A stretch of 64,000 nucleotides of DNA from Schistocephalus solidus (Eukaryota > Platyhelminthes > Cestoda > Diphyllobothriidea > Diphyllobothriidae). The notes below the pieces were generated by a model. The model saw only the letters and a program-made list of their open reading frames with translations, was not told where the DNA came from and made no database searches. Shown here in pieces: positions 47,672 through 59,022 of this stretch. Every line of letters starts with the position of its first letter. Within the stretch, counting starts at the first letter, position 1. The position numbers were made by a program, and so were the translations under genes. Location of the stretch: NCBI GenBank assembly GCA_017591395.1, contig WEDG01001540.1:124001-188000 (forward strand), in the 5' to 3' direction.

Positions 47672-49741
47672 AGCATGTCTCGTAACTCGATCGATGAGCG
47701 CCAATTTATCATGAGATTTTAGAGCTGTCGGGGCCTATCATCCTTAAACCCCTGGATAAAATGGAGTGCACTAAACGCGGCAAAGATTTATCAGCGCTAA
47801 TCCAAACAAAGGAGACAGTAGACGCTCAATATGGCTGTCGGTATATTCTTCCGCTGACGATAATATATAATTTTAATGCGCAGCTTATGCATAACACTTA
47901 AGACATGCCTTGGGAGGGCTTCGAGCTTAAAAGAACGGTTAGCTCCAAAGCATCACGTAACCTCATTCTCGAAATATGCGCCTCCACAATACAAACATTA
48001 TGAGATTTGGGTTGTTGGGTATAAGGAAAATAAATGTCATATGCACCCTCAACCGAGTTCATAGCATTACTCACAGATCTATAGATTTATGCTTACTTGT
48101 GCTTTTATGCAGTATATGGTGGCAAACTGTTGCGCGGCTACATATGCTTCAGACGTAATGTCCTGTTAGACAAAATATGTGGATTATGAAAAATTGTTGT
48201 AGGTAGTCATGGCCAAAGGATAACCATATGCATTTAATTAGTCCAGCAATGCGTTGGAATCGACTCTATAATAGTTGTTCAGAAAAGAGATGCCACTCTA
48301 TTAGAAGACCATAGACATTGCTTGAGGTTGTGGCTAAGAGACTATGAAGAGAAAATGCATTTTATCAAAGCTTAGGTCAAGATCACCCCAGGATTAAATT
48401 TTTGGCTACAATTCTCCGTACTAAATTGGACGTTTGAGTATGCGAGTGAAACGCTTTATTTAGAAAGTATCATTCAAACGTTTCGGCAAAATGACTCCAT
48501 TCACACAGAGAATGGGATAAGTTAACAGAATATGCAAGAATCAAAAGTTTAAAAATTTACATCTAATGAGGAATGCAGTTCCACTCTCAGCTTCTGTATT
48601 TCAATCTCTGCACATGTTATGTAGCGTGCTAGAAATGGCAAAACAGAACGCTGATCTGCCAGTGTACAGCAAGTGATATGAGGAAAACCACGACGCATGG
48701 GACGGGACGACTTCACGGCAATGAGGTCGGAGTGGAGGAAATGGGTAACATAATCAAGAATTCGCTCAGCAAATTGCTTGGCTGTTGCAAAGTGTCGTTT
48801 TTTATTTTATCCACTCAAACAGTATAAGAAACGCCGGCAGCAGAAGAGAGCATTCGGATGATACGTTTTAAAATCAGCAAATGTGAAAAATCCCGGGTGA
48901 ACAAGCTTGGATGAGAATCAGAAAATATGGATGTATATATATCGCCAGATAAGTGATTTAGTTGTGTGATAAGTATGCAAACTACGAATATAATAGAGAA
49001 GTGTACGAATTTTAGTAAAACGAATATAAATATATATGGAGAATGAAAGATGGGATGTTAGAGCAACGCTGTTATGACCCAGCCTGATACTTAGAGGTCG
49101 CAAGAAGTGTATTGATCGATGGTTGTCCCAACCACAACGTATTAGAGCAAGAGAACACGATCAGCTAAGCGGAAGTTTATTCAACAAAACTGACATGAAA
49201 AGCTGTGTGTCCCTGTAGCGTCCCGTTTAGATTGGTCATGTTCTGTCCAATCCACTTTAAGAGGAAGATGGAGAAAATCCGAGCGATTTCTCGCAGACAT
49301 GGGCCAATCAGATCTGAAGGGGTCACTGCGGCTACAGCCAGCGCGGGAGGCGTGCGCATTGCTTTTTCGCGTGATTGGCTCTTCATGGGAAGTTAGACAT
49401 TCCCAACAAACGCCAAGGTACCGTAACGGCTGAGGATTCAGAACTAGTAGGGGGTCGCAGGCGAAAAAAACACATTGAATAGAGTTCTCATGGTTGAGAC
49501 TATTATCTGACGACCAAGCTGAGATATGGTCAAGACCGTCCTACAGACACTGAAGGTGTGTCTGATTTTTAAGAGGATGGCTAACTACCATATCGTCAAA
49601 ATATTTTATACAAACAGTCGTTTGGTGATCTCAAATCGTCAGTGTTGAGGGAGAAGAGGTGAGGGGATAGGATGGCACCTTGAAGAATACCAAAATTGTA
49701 AGGAAGGACCGTAGATTTCTGCCTGCCGGATTGTACGAATT
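47672..49741 (-). repeat. Right arm of 2.1-kb inverted duplication
   Basis: Reverse complement of 40373-42455 (see there). On this side the retroelement continues past the arm edge to about 49905, so this arm lies in the longer copy and the left arm looks like the derived one. Confidence 0.92.
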
Positions 49742-49905
49742 GAGTGAGGGAAGTAAAATAATCGCCAAGCCAAGAGACTGAACAGCCGGAAGGGCCACAC
49801 GCTGATGTTTTGTGAAGGAGGAAATGGCGCGGGATGGTGTTGAGTGGTCAGGAGTGGTCAGGAAATGCACATGCGTACGTATGGCAAGCCTTATCTGTAT
49901 CTCTT
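48435..49905 (-). mobile_element. Non-LTR retrotransposon remnant, RT
   Basis: Same element as at 40.4 kb, but reaching further 5'. The minus strand reads NTIPRHFLLHKTSACGPSG (about 49838-49780), VSWLGDYFTSLTQFVQSGRQ, then motif B, and YFDD encoded by 49603-49592. The upstream endonuclease and motif A are not clear, so it is 5'-truncated. The nested insertion is present at 49067-49404. Confidence 0.78.
49067..49404. mobile_element. Mirror copy of the nested ~340-bp insertion
   Basis: The same GC-rich insert as at 40711-41053, carried along by the duplication. One flank reads AACAA rather than AGCAA (a single change in the target-site repeat). Confidence 0.6.
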
Positions 49906-50342
49906 AGCGCCGAATGTTCCACAAGTGCAACGGCATCTAGGGAACTATGTCTGACCTTGTATGCGAATTGTAATGGATTGGAGAAATTCGAGAAAAATGA
50001 CATAATTATATCTAGGGTGACTCGCTCAGTAAACTCAGTAAATCGGAAGAGCAGGCGATTGGACGTAAAGATGTAGGATCAAAATTGATGGATTTTTAGG
50101 GATAGAAGTGATTCTTTTTTCCACACCAAACGTCAGGAATCTTAGACTCATTGAAGAACATGTTGATAAGGTTTACCAAAACAGAGGTAATCTGAGAGCA
50201 GCAAGACTTTAGGATAAATGGTGAGACCACATCTGTCTCAGAAAATTATCTAAGTCAGCTTCTGCGGAAAATCCACATTGTGATTTCACGCTGCTAATAT
50301 AATGTTTGTAGTATAGGCAGCATAAAATTTCCGACATCGATA
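49906..50342. other. No recognised gene
   Basis: An 80-codon frame at 49834-50076 has no motif and overlaps the retroelement edge. Confidence 0.5.
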
Positions 50343-50520
50343 GAGGAGACTGGAATGGCCAATTCTGGCTTATTATTCGTCAGCAGCTGACCATATTCCC
50401 CCACAGTTTTTTTGGCAAATGAGGCAAAACCCGCGACCTGTTGGTTAGAATTTCAAGGTTATTATCTACCAACTTAACGGCAATGGTAATAGCTAAACGC
50501 CCAGACGTGCATGGCTCACC
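50343..50520 (-). mobile_element. tRNA-derived SINE, copy 5
   Basis: On minus: a head with GTTAAGTTGGTAGATAATAA (A-box-like), CAACAGGTCGCGGGTTTTGCC (B-box-like), then AATAATAAGCCAGAATTGGCC and CATTCCAGTCTCC. The head resembles copy 1 (AACAGGTCTCGAGTTCGAGCC). Confidence 0.72.
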
Positions 50521-50559
50521 CAGCTTGTGGCATTTCATGAGGCAGCTGCGAGGAATCTT

Positions 50560-50740
50560 GCTCATCAGTCGGTCCCCAGCGTTCCCCATGCGTTTTGTGG
50601 TTTATGAACTTCCCTGATCTGCTGAACGCTTCACTGCCGCATCTCAGGATCAGCGGAGCATGCTTCTCTGGGCGCTTAGCTAGTACCTGGGCTCTCAGTA
50701 TTGTATATAACTATTTGGTGGTATTACTTACTGCCTGCTG
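50560..50740 (+). repeat. Very diverged copy of the dispersed array-related repeat
   Basis: Contains CGCTTAGCTAGTACCTGGGCTCTCAGTA, split here as CGCTTAGCTAGTACC + TGGGCTCTCAGTA, which parallels CTTTTAGCTAGTACCTGTGCT at 53.7 and 57.2 kb. The rest is weak. Confidence 0.35.
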
Positions 50741-50888
50741 GCAACTTGGGGCTATTATGCGCTTATTTCCCATGAGCTGATAGATTTCAGCTTCAATTTT
50801 CCTATCAACCTTCTGACCGAGCCCGGATTAATTCAAGTTAGCAAATTTACTAAGGCTGAATACCTATAACTATCCTCTTAAAACACTT

Positions 50889-50905
50889 TATTATTATTAT
50901 TATTT
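50889..50905 (+). repeat. (TTA)n microsatellite
   Basis: About five and a half TTA units. Confidence 0.8.
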
Positions 50906-51990
50906 AGTAGTCATCTTACAACAATACCGTTAAGGATCGGTAGCCTACAACTGCACGTGAAGATAACACAATTTTTTATTCTAACCAAGGTGGAAACTAA
51001 TCAAAGTAGTCTTTTATTCCGGCACACACATTTAATATTGATCTTTAAAAATTATTACTTCAATTTTTATCATAAAAATATATTTAGTCTTGAAAGTAAC
51101 TGAAAATAGTTCATGTCATTTAAAACATTTTCTACGAATGCAATCCGTGAATAATGAAACGCGAATAAGCTAGGGTTTACTATACACCCTTTAAAAAACC
51201 CTTTTCGGCCTTTCAGTTGTTCAAGCATTTTGTCTGGGTTGGTTTGTAGAACTTCTGCCTTCTTAAAAAACACAACATGACTTTATAGTCAATGTACTGT
51301 GTATGTGAAAGTAAATACGACAATAAATTCTCTTCAATTGCTTGAACTTCCCAAAAGCCATATTTAAATATCTTTGGCATATTGCATCAACTAGTTCCTT
51401 AATAGTGTTTCAAATGTGCATCGAACGCATATTTGTAAATAAAGGCTAGTGTAGTACTCAACATATGCATTATGACTGTGGTTTATCCTTTCCGACGCAG
51501 TAAAACTGAAAATGCGAATAAAATTTGTGTTACTAGCTTTATATTGTAAGTGGTAATAAACCCGGGAAAAAATTCCTCTTTTAACCGTCAATCGTTGCTT
51601 AATAAGTTGCAATTAGATTTTTATCAGGATCACCATTTTTAAATGTTTATTTTGCTTATGTGACCACTGGTTTTTGAAGTTCAATTTTTCCCGGTTGTCA
51701 GCTCTTAGAAAATAAGTGACCATTTCGCCATCTTCATAAATTAAAGTGCAGCTTATTAATGTACTCAGTGAGCTTATATCTAATTTATACCTCAAAATGG
51801 TCATTTTGTCAGTACGTTTCTACCCGATGAAGCAAAATGAGTGCATATGTTGTTTGATTTTATCGTTTCATAGCCAGTTTGACAATTATGATTATAAAGT
51901 AAAAGCGTTCATAAGCTACGCGTTCGATCCGGAAGACTCAAATGGAAACAGCACCTATGGTATAGCATCCGTTGTCATATGTTATGGATA
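50906..51990. other. No recognised gene
   Basis: AT-rich. Short opposed frames only. The tail of the 51746-52102 frame runs into the PLE E remnant. Confidence 0.5.
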
Positions 51991-51994
51991 TCTC

Positions 51995-52440
51995 AGAGGC
52001 GACCGAGCACAGTGCTGCGGGACTAGGTGTCGAAACTGCACACCGTCTCAAAGATACACTGCGCAGCTGAGACATGAAAATGAAGGATTGAATAAATCCT
52101 AGTGAGCACTCGGTTATATTTAATTGCGTCCCGTGTCTAAACTGTTCCCTTAACTACACAGGACAAACTGGAAGTATGCTTGAATCGCGCATACACTAGC
52201 CTAAGCTGGTCGTAAAACGGCGTGACAGACTATCAAAATTGGCTGCCACAACTATAAAACTGGTCATGAGTTTAAATTCGCAGCCACGAAGGTAATCGCC
52301 CACACCATAAACAAGACAAGCCACGCATTGATTGAACCCTGTGCCAACGATGATAACTCTGTCCATTTGTTTATCGATCTGCGCCGGCATATAAGGCCTT
52401 GCGCAGTCAACTCCGGAATGGCGTCACTACTGTTTGCTTG
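51995..52440 (+). mobile_element. Penelope-like element E, GIY-YIG end only
   Basis: Seen over shifting frames: GVETAHRLKDTLRS (52026-52067; the pre-nuclease linker), CVPCLNCSLNYTGQTG (52125-52172; YTG in place of YVG) and ESRIH with the conserved Arg. GHEFKFAATKVIAH and HALIEPCANDDNSVHLFIDL (about 52262-52380) form the C-terminal half, with the Glu of the nuclease core. The CLNC-NYTGQTG form sets it apart from copies A, C and D, so it belongs to another PLE lineage. The RT is not recognisable upstream. Frameshifts make it inactive. Confidence 0.82.
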
Positions 52441-52475
52441 GCCCCTGCTCATTTTGTTGCCGCTTTTATTTCCGA

Positions 52476-52515
52476 CGCTGGACTCTGGTAAGAGTTTGAA
52501 AGTTCAGGCGATTCA
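52476..52515 (+). ncRNA. Hammerhead-like motif downstream of PLE E
   Basis: A perfect stem II ACTCT-GGTA-AGAGT (52482-52495), TT, GAAA (52498-52501), then GTTCAGGCGATTCAGAC, matching the CGTCAGGCGA segment of the other copies. The 5' box reads ACGCTGG instead of CUGANGA. About 60 bp after the nuclease, on the element strand. Confidence 0.58.
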
Positions 52516-53090
52516 GACATGGTTCCGGCAAATGAACAGTCCTCCCCTACTTTACTATAAATGATGAATATAATTGAAGGTGAAAAGCGTTTCAACCAAT
52601 GAACTATTTACCGAAAATTTCTTGCTTTTGCCTTAAGTATGCTGATCACAGTTGGGTGCTGTCCATTCTGCTTTTAAAGTATATTCTTCTAAGTACTACT
52701 TATGGGTATTGATTTTATAGCTGATCTGTCAGTGTCACGCATTAGAAGAAAATAAAGTTCATTGCTTTGTAAATGTGTCATAAACTTGCTATCTCCTGCA
52801 GGTTGTAAATAAAATCAAAAACGTAGAAAGTTACGAAGTATCGCCAAAATGCACGGGGAACCGAAAGACGTATTGCTCTCGCTTTGGTTATTTGCCCTAG
52901 GTAAAGCTCAATTACAATCAAATATTCCGGCTTTTCCTTAGAAAAACTAATGGGAATGCAGGAATAGGACCTTCGCGGCGAAACTCATGAAATTGTGATA
53001 GAAGTATGTTGATATTTTTCAGATCTTGCAAACACTGTAAAACCCTTAGTATGAAACATAACCCAAGCCTATTGACTTTTATTATTAATT
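52516..53090. other. No recognised gene
   Basis: No open frame above 60 codons and no repeat noticed. Confidence 0.55.
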
Positions 53091-53898
53091 TCGTTCGACT
53101 GCGACGTTAAATGGTCTGTAAAGTGCTTCCCTTTTTAGGAAAAGGTTTTCTATTTATGTTAGCATTCCTCATAAATCATAGCTCCGGAAGAATGACGTAA
53201 TTGATTTACACAGTTCAATAACTACTGTAGTGCACGACACAGCCTACGTGAGAAATGGCATTGCAACGTTTATAGGTAGTATCGCGTACAATTCTACCAG
53301 TAAAACATGTTCATTATATGCAGTTATGGATAGTTCTTTTGATGGTTAAACACTTTGCAACTAAAATTTATCAGTGCGCGTTACTATGTAGATGCGCAGA
53401 AATATATGCGGAAACGATTTGGGGCTGTTCTTTTTTCATTCAGTCAGAATGACTTATTCTGCCTATATATATAACTGCTCTTTAATTTACTCAGAAATTG
53501 CCTGCTAACTTGGTGTAACTCGGTCTATTTGAAGGTTTATAGGGGAAGACAGACAGTTAATATGAATATTTGGGTTGACTTATATCAGCCACAGCAAAAT
53601 AATCGCATAATATTCAAAAAAACTAGCAATATGCAGCCAGTATTATATTTAGGAGTTACAACTCGAACCATATTTACAGCACAGGTACTAGCTAAAAGCC
53701 CGCACACGTGTTTCGCTGGTATTATGCCACTGCTTAACACAGCTGCGAAGGGTCTGTCTTATCAGTAGGTCGCCCAGCATTTACTGCGTGCTTTCTGGTA
53801 GATACTACAGTTTGCAAATTGCTGCTTTTTATTTCCTCAAATTAATAACTAATTTGGAGTAGATTAGTCTACAAGCCTTCAAATAGACTGATTTACTC
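53091..53898 (+). repeat. Direct repeat block, copy 1 (808 bp)
   Basis: Repeats in the same orientation at 56606-57410. It starts TTCGACTGCGAC(G/A)TTAAATGG and ends at AAATAGACTGATTTACTC. The last part is the dispersed array-related repeat (AATTTACTCAGAAATTGCC to CTTATCAGTAGG). A 79-codon frame (53529-53768) recurs in copy 2 but has no known domain. Confidence 0.88.
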
Positions 53899-56565
53899 CA
53901 AGATAGCGATTTATTTCTGAGTAAATTAAAAGCGGCTATACATAACTTGAATGCTATGATTAGGGTGCCGCGGCCCTTCTAACCTTATTGCTGCAAACTG
54001 TCAAAGACTTGGCTGGCTTTGGCAATTCGACTTGAAATTCAGTCGGTGTTCATCACGTTTCTTGAGATGAAATTTAATAGGTATGCAAACTTTTACACAG
54101 GTTTGAGAAATTATTTTGACATTTACTCTGAATTCATTACATTCATTGCTTTCTCTTTGTTGGCGAATGACATGGTCATCGATATGTTGACCGAAAAAAG
54201 TTTTAAAATGCAAAGTTCTTCGAAATACAGGATTTCCCTTCGTGTAAGCACAAAACGATCACTGGCAAGGATCTGTGAATTTTCATAATTTAGTATCATG
54301 AAAGTCCTCAAAAATTGGAAAATGTGAGTCAAATCCCAGTGACGTTATATGAAGTTCAATATACCAGGCTCACAGAGGCGATTTGTCAACTACATGTGAA
54401 TTCGGTAAAGATAGATAATAATATAAAATTTACATGCCTTCTGAGCTACATGTTTTATGTCGAGGACGCTGGAAAGTTTTGTAGCACGCCTAAAAAAGTG
54501 GTGTGAATGAGCCTGCCTCGAGTAACCGGGATATGGTCTCGGCTCAAGGTCAATATTTCAGCCGCAGTGGACATAATTGTCTTACTTTTTTTTCAATTTA
54601 TGTATCAATACTGCCGTCTTCCTCCAACTGTGCATTTAATGATTCGTAAATTTTCATTCGCGGCCAGCGTTATTGTTTATTTCAGCAAAAATAAGCCTGT
54701 CGTCAAGGCTACTGCACCCTTTCCTAATGGGAAATATAAAAATATGATTTAGGTGATCAAAAAGGTGACCCAAATATAATTCTGGAGCGCAAACCCTCCC
54801 GGGGTACGGATGGCAAAGCTGCTCCAGCTGCATTCGTATCGTGCGTTCATAATTTAGGCAAAAATACTTTCTACGTTTAGAAAAAAAATTGAAATATTTA
54901 TGACACGAATCTTCTTTTGTCTTACTTAGAAACCTGAAGGATTGACTCACCATTTCTTCCCCTAACTAAAATATTCCGATATTTCTTTTTATAAAAGATC
55001 AAATGCCACACAGTCTAGTCAAGTAAGCTCATAAATTTACCTTTGAGGAATTTTGAAAAATTGAGTTAAGTGTCAATTTGTACCAATGTATGGTGGAGAG
55101 CCCGACAATTGCCACTTTCTTGCCAAGGGGTTGACGAATAGAGCTAATCTAGTCAGGTTTTACCCGTTGTTCATCACTGATAAAATGCATGGTGACAAAA
55201 TCTTTCGTCAACCGAAATTGCACCTCAGCTTTTGTGATTGATAATTAAAAAATAGTCACTATGAAGTGCTCTCTTTGGGCGCCAACAAGGAAAATTAGGT
55301 TGTTGCCAAGGTCCTTTAGGATCGCTGGAGTACCAGTAAAACCTATAGCTTTGCATCTACTAAGGCAAATAACGAAACTACAGATTTATGTTTGAACCGT
55401 TTTACATCACTGAGACAAATTTATTGCACACTTTTTTACCATAAGCAAAAGACATTTATATTTAAGTACGTTTTAACCATTGAATAACTGTTAGAATTAT
55501 TTGAGAAAGAGGCACTCCCTCCTTCCAGGATTTCTCAGAAAATGTTTGTACCATCACCCAAAACAATGGCCTATGCCGTATTTTTCTGAGACCGAAAGCC
55601 AGACAAGGGTGTTTTCGTTGATCTTTCACAGGTACTGGATTAAATTTTAGAAATTTTGATACCTTTCATTTCTCCTCTTTCTTCTTGCAGCATCTTTTAA
55701 CTGGCGGTTTCACCGGCATAACAGAGATGTTGGACTAGTCATTTCTACCCTAGTAACAGTTTAAAATTCTTCATAATGAAGGTTAAAGACGAGGTGAATG
55801 TGAACTGGAGAAATTAAAAAGTCCAGTATGCTCTCGATGGACTGGATATCCGGTGAATGCGAATACATGTAACATGTGTAGTTTGTAGGAAGTTGTGCAT
55901 GCCATGATTTTGTTCTGAAAACCAGATTAACATCTTTATCAGAAGTCTATGAGGAAAAGGAGTTCTTGGTGAAAAGAAGTTTTCTGATAAAGGTCACAAT
56001 TCTAAAATTCCTAGGAAATATAGAGGAATTATTTCCTCATCTCTTCAGCCTTTCAACTTCAAAATGAAACTTGATGTTTTCAATTGACCTGATAAACTAA
56101 AAATGGCTTTAATTATGTAGTCATCGAAAAATGATATGAAGAACGATTAACTTCGACATTGCTACTGCTTCTATGAGGGAAAATGACAAATAATAAAAAA
56201 TACCAAAAAGCAACCTTTATATGACTGTGGCAGTTAAATGACAGAATCTCATTGCAGAGTTTGGACGGATAGGTACGTTTGGGCAGAAGCAAATGTTTTG
56301 ATGTCTTCAGCAGTTGTAAGACTAAGGCACCCATTAAGAATGCGTAAAAATTAAATGGAAAACGAACAGGTGACCACTGGATAGAGCCGAATTTTGGTCG
56401 TTGAACTTTATATGACGGAACAGGTGACCGGATGGCAGTTTCCACCTTAGGAAAATGACACTTACTTCTGTAGCCAGTGTGCCTGCCTAAAGCGCTGGTC
56501 TAAGAGCAAAGCCATGAACTCTGCTATTTCGTGTATGTTTAACGCCTACTACCACGGAGAAGCAG
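53690..56565 (-). repeat. Right arm of 2.87-kb inverted duplication
   Basis: Reverse complement of 17890-20760. It overlaps direct repeat 1 on its left edge and is followed by direct repeat 2. Minus-strand 56445-56113 and plus-strand 17963-18358 share an uninterrupted stretch of over 50 codons (LLLPKRTYPSKLCNEILSFN in both), but the frame is lost on both sides. I treat it as non-coding. Confidence 0.9.
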
Positions 56566-56605
56566 GCTAACACACATCAGCCTATTGAGGTTTACTTAAA
56601 AAGTT

Positions 56606-57410
56606 TTGTTCGACTGCGACATTAAATGGTCTGTAAAGTGCATCTCTGTTTAGTTGAACGTTTTCTATTTATGTTAGCATTCCTCGTAAATCAAAGCTCC
56701 AGAAGAATGACGTAATTGATTTACACAGTTCAATAACTACTGTAGTGCACGACACAGCCTACGTGAGAAATGGCATTGCAACGTTTATCAGTAGTATCAC
56801 GTACAATTCTACCAGTAAATATGTTCATTATATGCAGTTATGAAGTGTTTTTGATGGTTAAAAACTTTGCAACCAAAAGTTATCAGTGCGCGTTACTATG
56901 TAGATGCGCAGAAATATATGCGGAAACGATTTGGGGCTGTTCTTTTTTCATTCAGTCAGAATGACTTATTCTGCCTATATATATAACTGCTCTTTAATTT
57001 ACTCAGAAATTGCCTGCTAACTTGGCGTAACTCGGTCTATTTGAAGGTTTATAGGGGAAGACAGAAAGTTAATATGAATATTTGGGTTGACTTATATCAG
57101 CCACAGCAAAATAATCGCATAATATTCAAAAAAACTAGCAATATGCAGCCAGTAGTATATTTAGGAGTTACAACTCGAACCATATTTACAGCACAGGTAC
57201 TAGCTAAAAGCCCGCACACGTGTTTCGCTGGTATTCTGCCACTGCTTAACACAGCTGCGAAGGGTCTGTCTTATCAGTAGGTCGCCCAGCATTTACTACG
57301 TGCTTTCTGGTAGATACTACATTTTGCAAATTGCTGCTTTTTATTTCCTCAAATTACTAACTAATTTGGAGTAGATTAGTCTACAAGCCTTCAAATAGAC
57401 TGATTTACTC
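56606..57410 (+). repeat. Direct repeat block, copy 2 (805 bp)
   Basis: Copy of 53091-53898 with scattered changes. It runs straight into a 931-bp unit at 57411, whereas copy 1 runs into the inverted-duplication arm. The two junctions differ from the base after ATTTACTC. Confidence 0.88.
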
Positions 57411-58340
57411 TTCGATGTGACCGATACTTAGCAATCACGGTTGAAGAGAGGAGAGGCGACAGAAAATACGGGTAGATTTATATGGTCTGTTTCGGGCTTA
57501 ATCGGCCTTCATTCAGCCAATCATCACCCTGACTACCAGCTGGGAATGGAAACACAAACATGCGCTCGATTACGGTGCAGACAGTCCACATACTGTATTT
57601 GGCAGATGGATCATAAGCACTTCATCGAACCAAAGTTCATCAGTGCCTCATCACCTGTCATTCTCTGTCGCTGCAGATCGGTAGTCAAGGTTATGGTTGG
57701 CTTAATTAAGGCACAATAAGCCCTAAACAGACTTTTATCAATCTACCCATATTTTCTGTCATCTCTCCCTCTGCGATTGTAACTTGGTCGACTTCGGCCT
57801 GGTACTTGGTTGCCTGTTCATGACCTTTGCCACCCATACGGAACTTGTTTGCTTCGGGAAGCCAATAGATCGGTGTGCGCCTATTCCTGTTTGAATCACA
57901 GCTGCCTTTCCTGTTATGGATAAGCAAAATGTTAATTATCTCCGGCATTTGAATTTCTGGACTCCATTCCCGACTGTTTAAATTTGATCTTCCAAACCAT
58001 CTTGCGTCTAAATGGTAGAGCTTTCTCCCTCGACTTATGGAGATTGTTCACGACTCCGCATAACAGAGGTGTGTTTACAATAGGAAAGCTATAGGGGTTA
58101 CAGGTGAAACCCTACTCAGAGCACAGGTGCTAGCTAAAAGTTCAGGCACGTGTTTCGTTGGTATTCTGCCACTGCTTAACACAGCTGCGAAGGCTCTGTC
58201 TTATCAGTAGGTCGCCCAGAATTTACTACGTGCTTTCTGGTAGATACTACATTTTGCAAATTGCTGCTTTTTATTTCCTCAAATTAATAACTAATTTGGA
58301 GTAGATTAGTCTACAAGCCTTCAAATAGACTGATTTACTC
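57411..58340 (-). repeat. Single 931-bp unit in inverse orientation
   Basis: A complete reverse-complement unit of the 20.6-27.1-kb array, about 930 bp long. It contains both hairpin segments and the recurring 92- and 80-codon frames. It is flanked by TTTACTCTTCGATGTGACCG on both sides, as expected of a unit cut from an array. Confidence 0.93.
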
Positions 58341-58365
58341 TTCGATGTGACCGATACTTAGCAAT

Positions 58366-58990
58366 CGGTGGTCATCACGTTTCTTGAGATGAAATTTCAT
58401 AGGTATGCAAACTTTTACACAGGTGTGAGAAATTATTTTGACATTTACGCTGAATTCATTACATTCATTGGTTTCTCTTTGTTGGCGAATGACATGGTCA
58501 TGAATACGTTGACCGAAAAAAGTTTTAAAATGCAAAGTTCTTCGAGTTACAGGATTTCACTTCGTGTAAGCACAAAACGATCAATGGCAAGGATCTGTGA
58601 ATTTTCATAATTTAGTAGCATGAAAGTCCTCGAAAATTGGAAAATGTGAGTCAAATCCCAGTGACGTTATATGAAGTTCAATATACCAGGCTCACAGAGG
58701 CGATTTGTCAACTACATGTGAATTCGGTAAAGATAGATAATAATATAAAATTTACATGCCTTCTGAGCTACATGTTTTATGTCGAGGACGCTGGAAAGTT
58801 TTGTAGCACGCCTAAAAAAGTGGTGTAAATGAGCCTGCCTCGAGTAACCGGGATATGGTCTCGGCTCAAGGTCGATATTTTAGCCGCATTGGACATAATT
58901 GTCTTGAACCTTTTCAATTTCTGTATCAATACTGCCGTCTTCCTCCATCCATGCATCTAATGATTCTTAAACTTTCCCTAGCGGCCAGCG
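58366..58990 (+). repeat. Direct repeat of 54041-54670
   Basis: Starts GTCATCACGTTTCTTGAGATG and ends at the GCGGCCAGCG segment. A 63-codon frame (58637-58828) is identical in predicted peptide to 54315-54506 and close to minus 20154-19963. A third copy of part of the large duplicated block. Confidence 0.88.
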
Positions 58991-59022
58991 ATCGCATCTA
59001 CTTCTTTTCGGTCCAAAGGTAG
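58989..59022 (+). mobile_element. Fragment of PLE-type tail at a repeat junction
   Basis: CAGCGATCGCATCTACTTC, then TTTTCGGTCC, the distal part of the tail at 27095-27140 (minus). It sits between the copied block and the next 931-bp unit, the same join seen at 27090. Confidence 0.7.
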
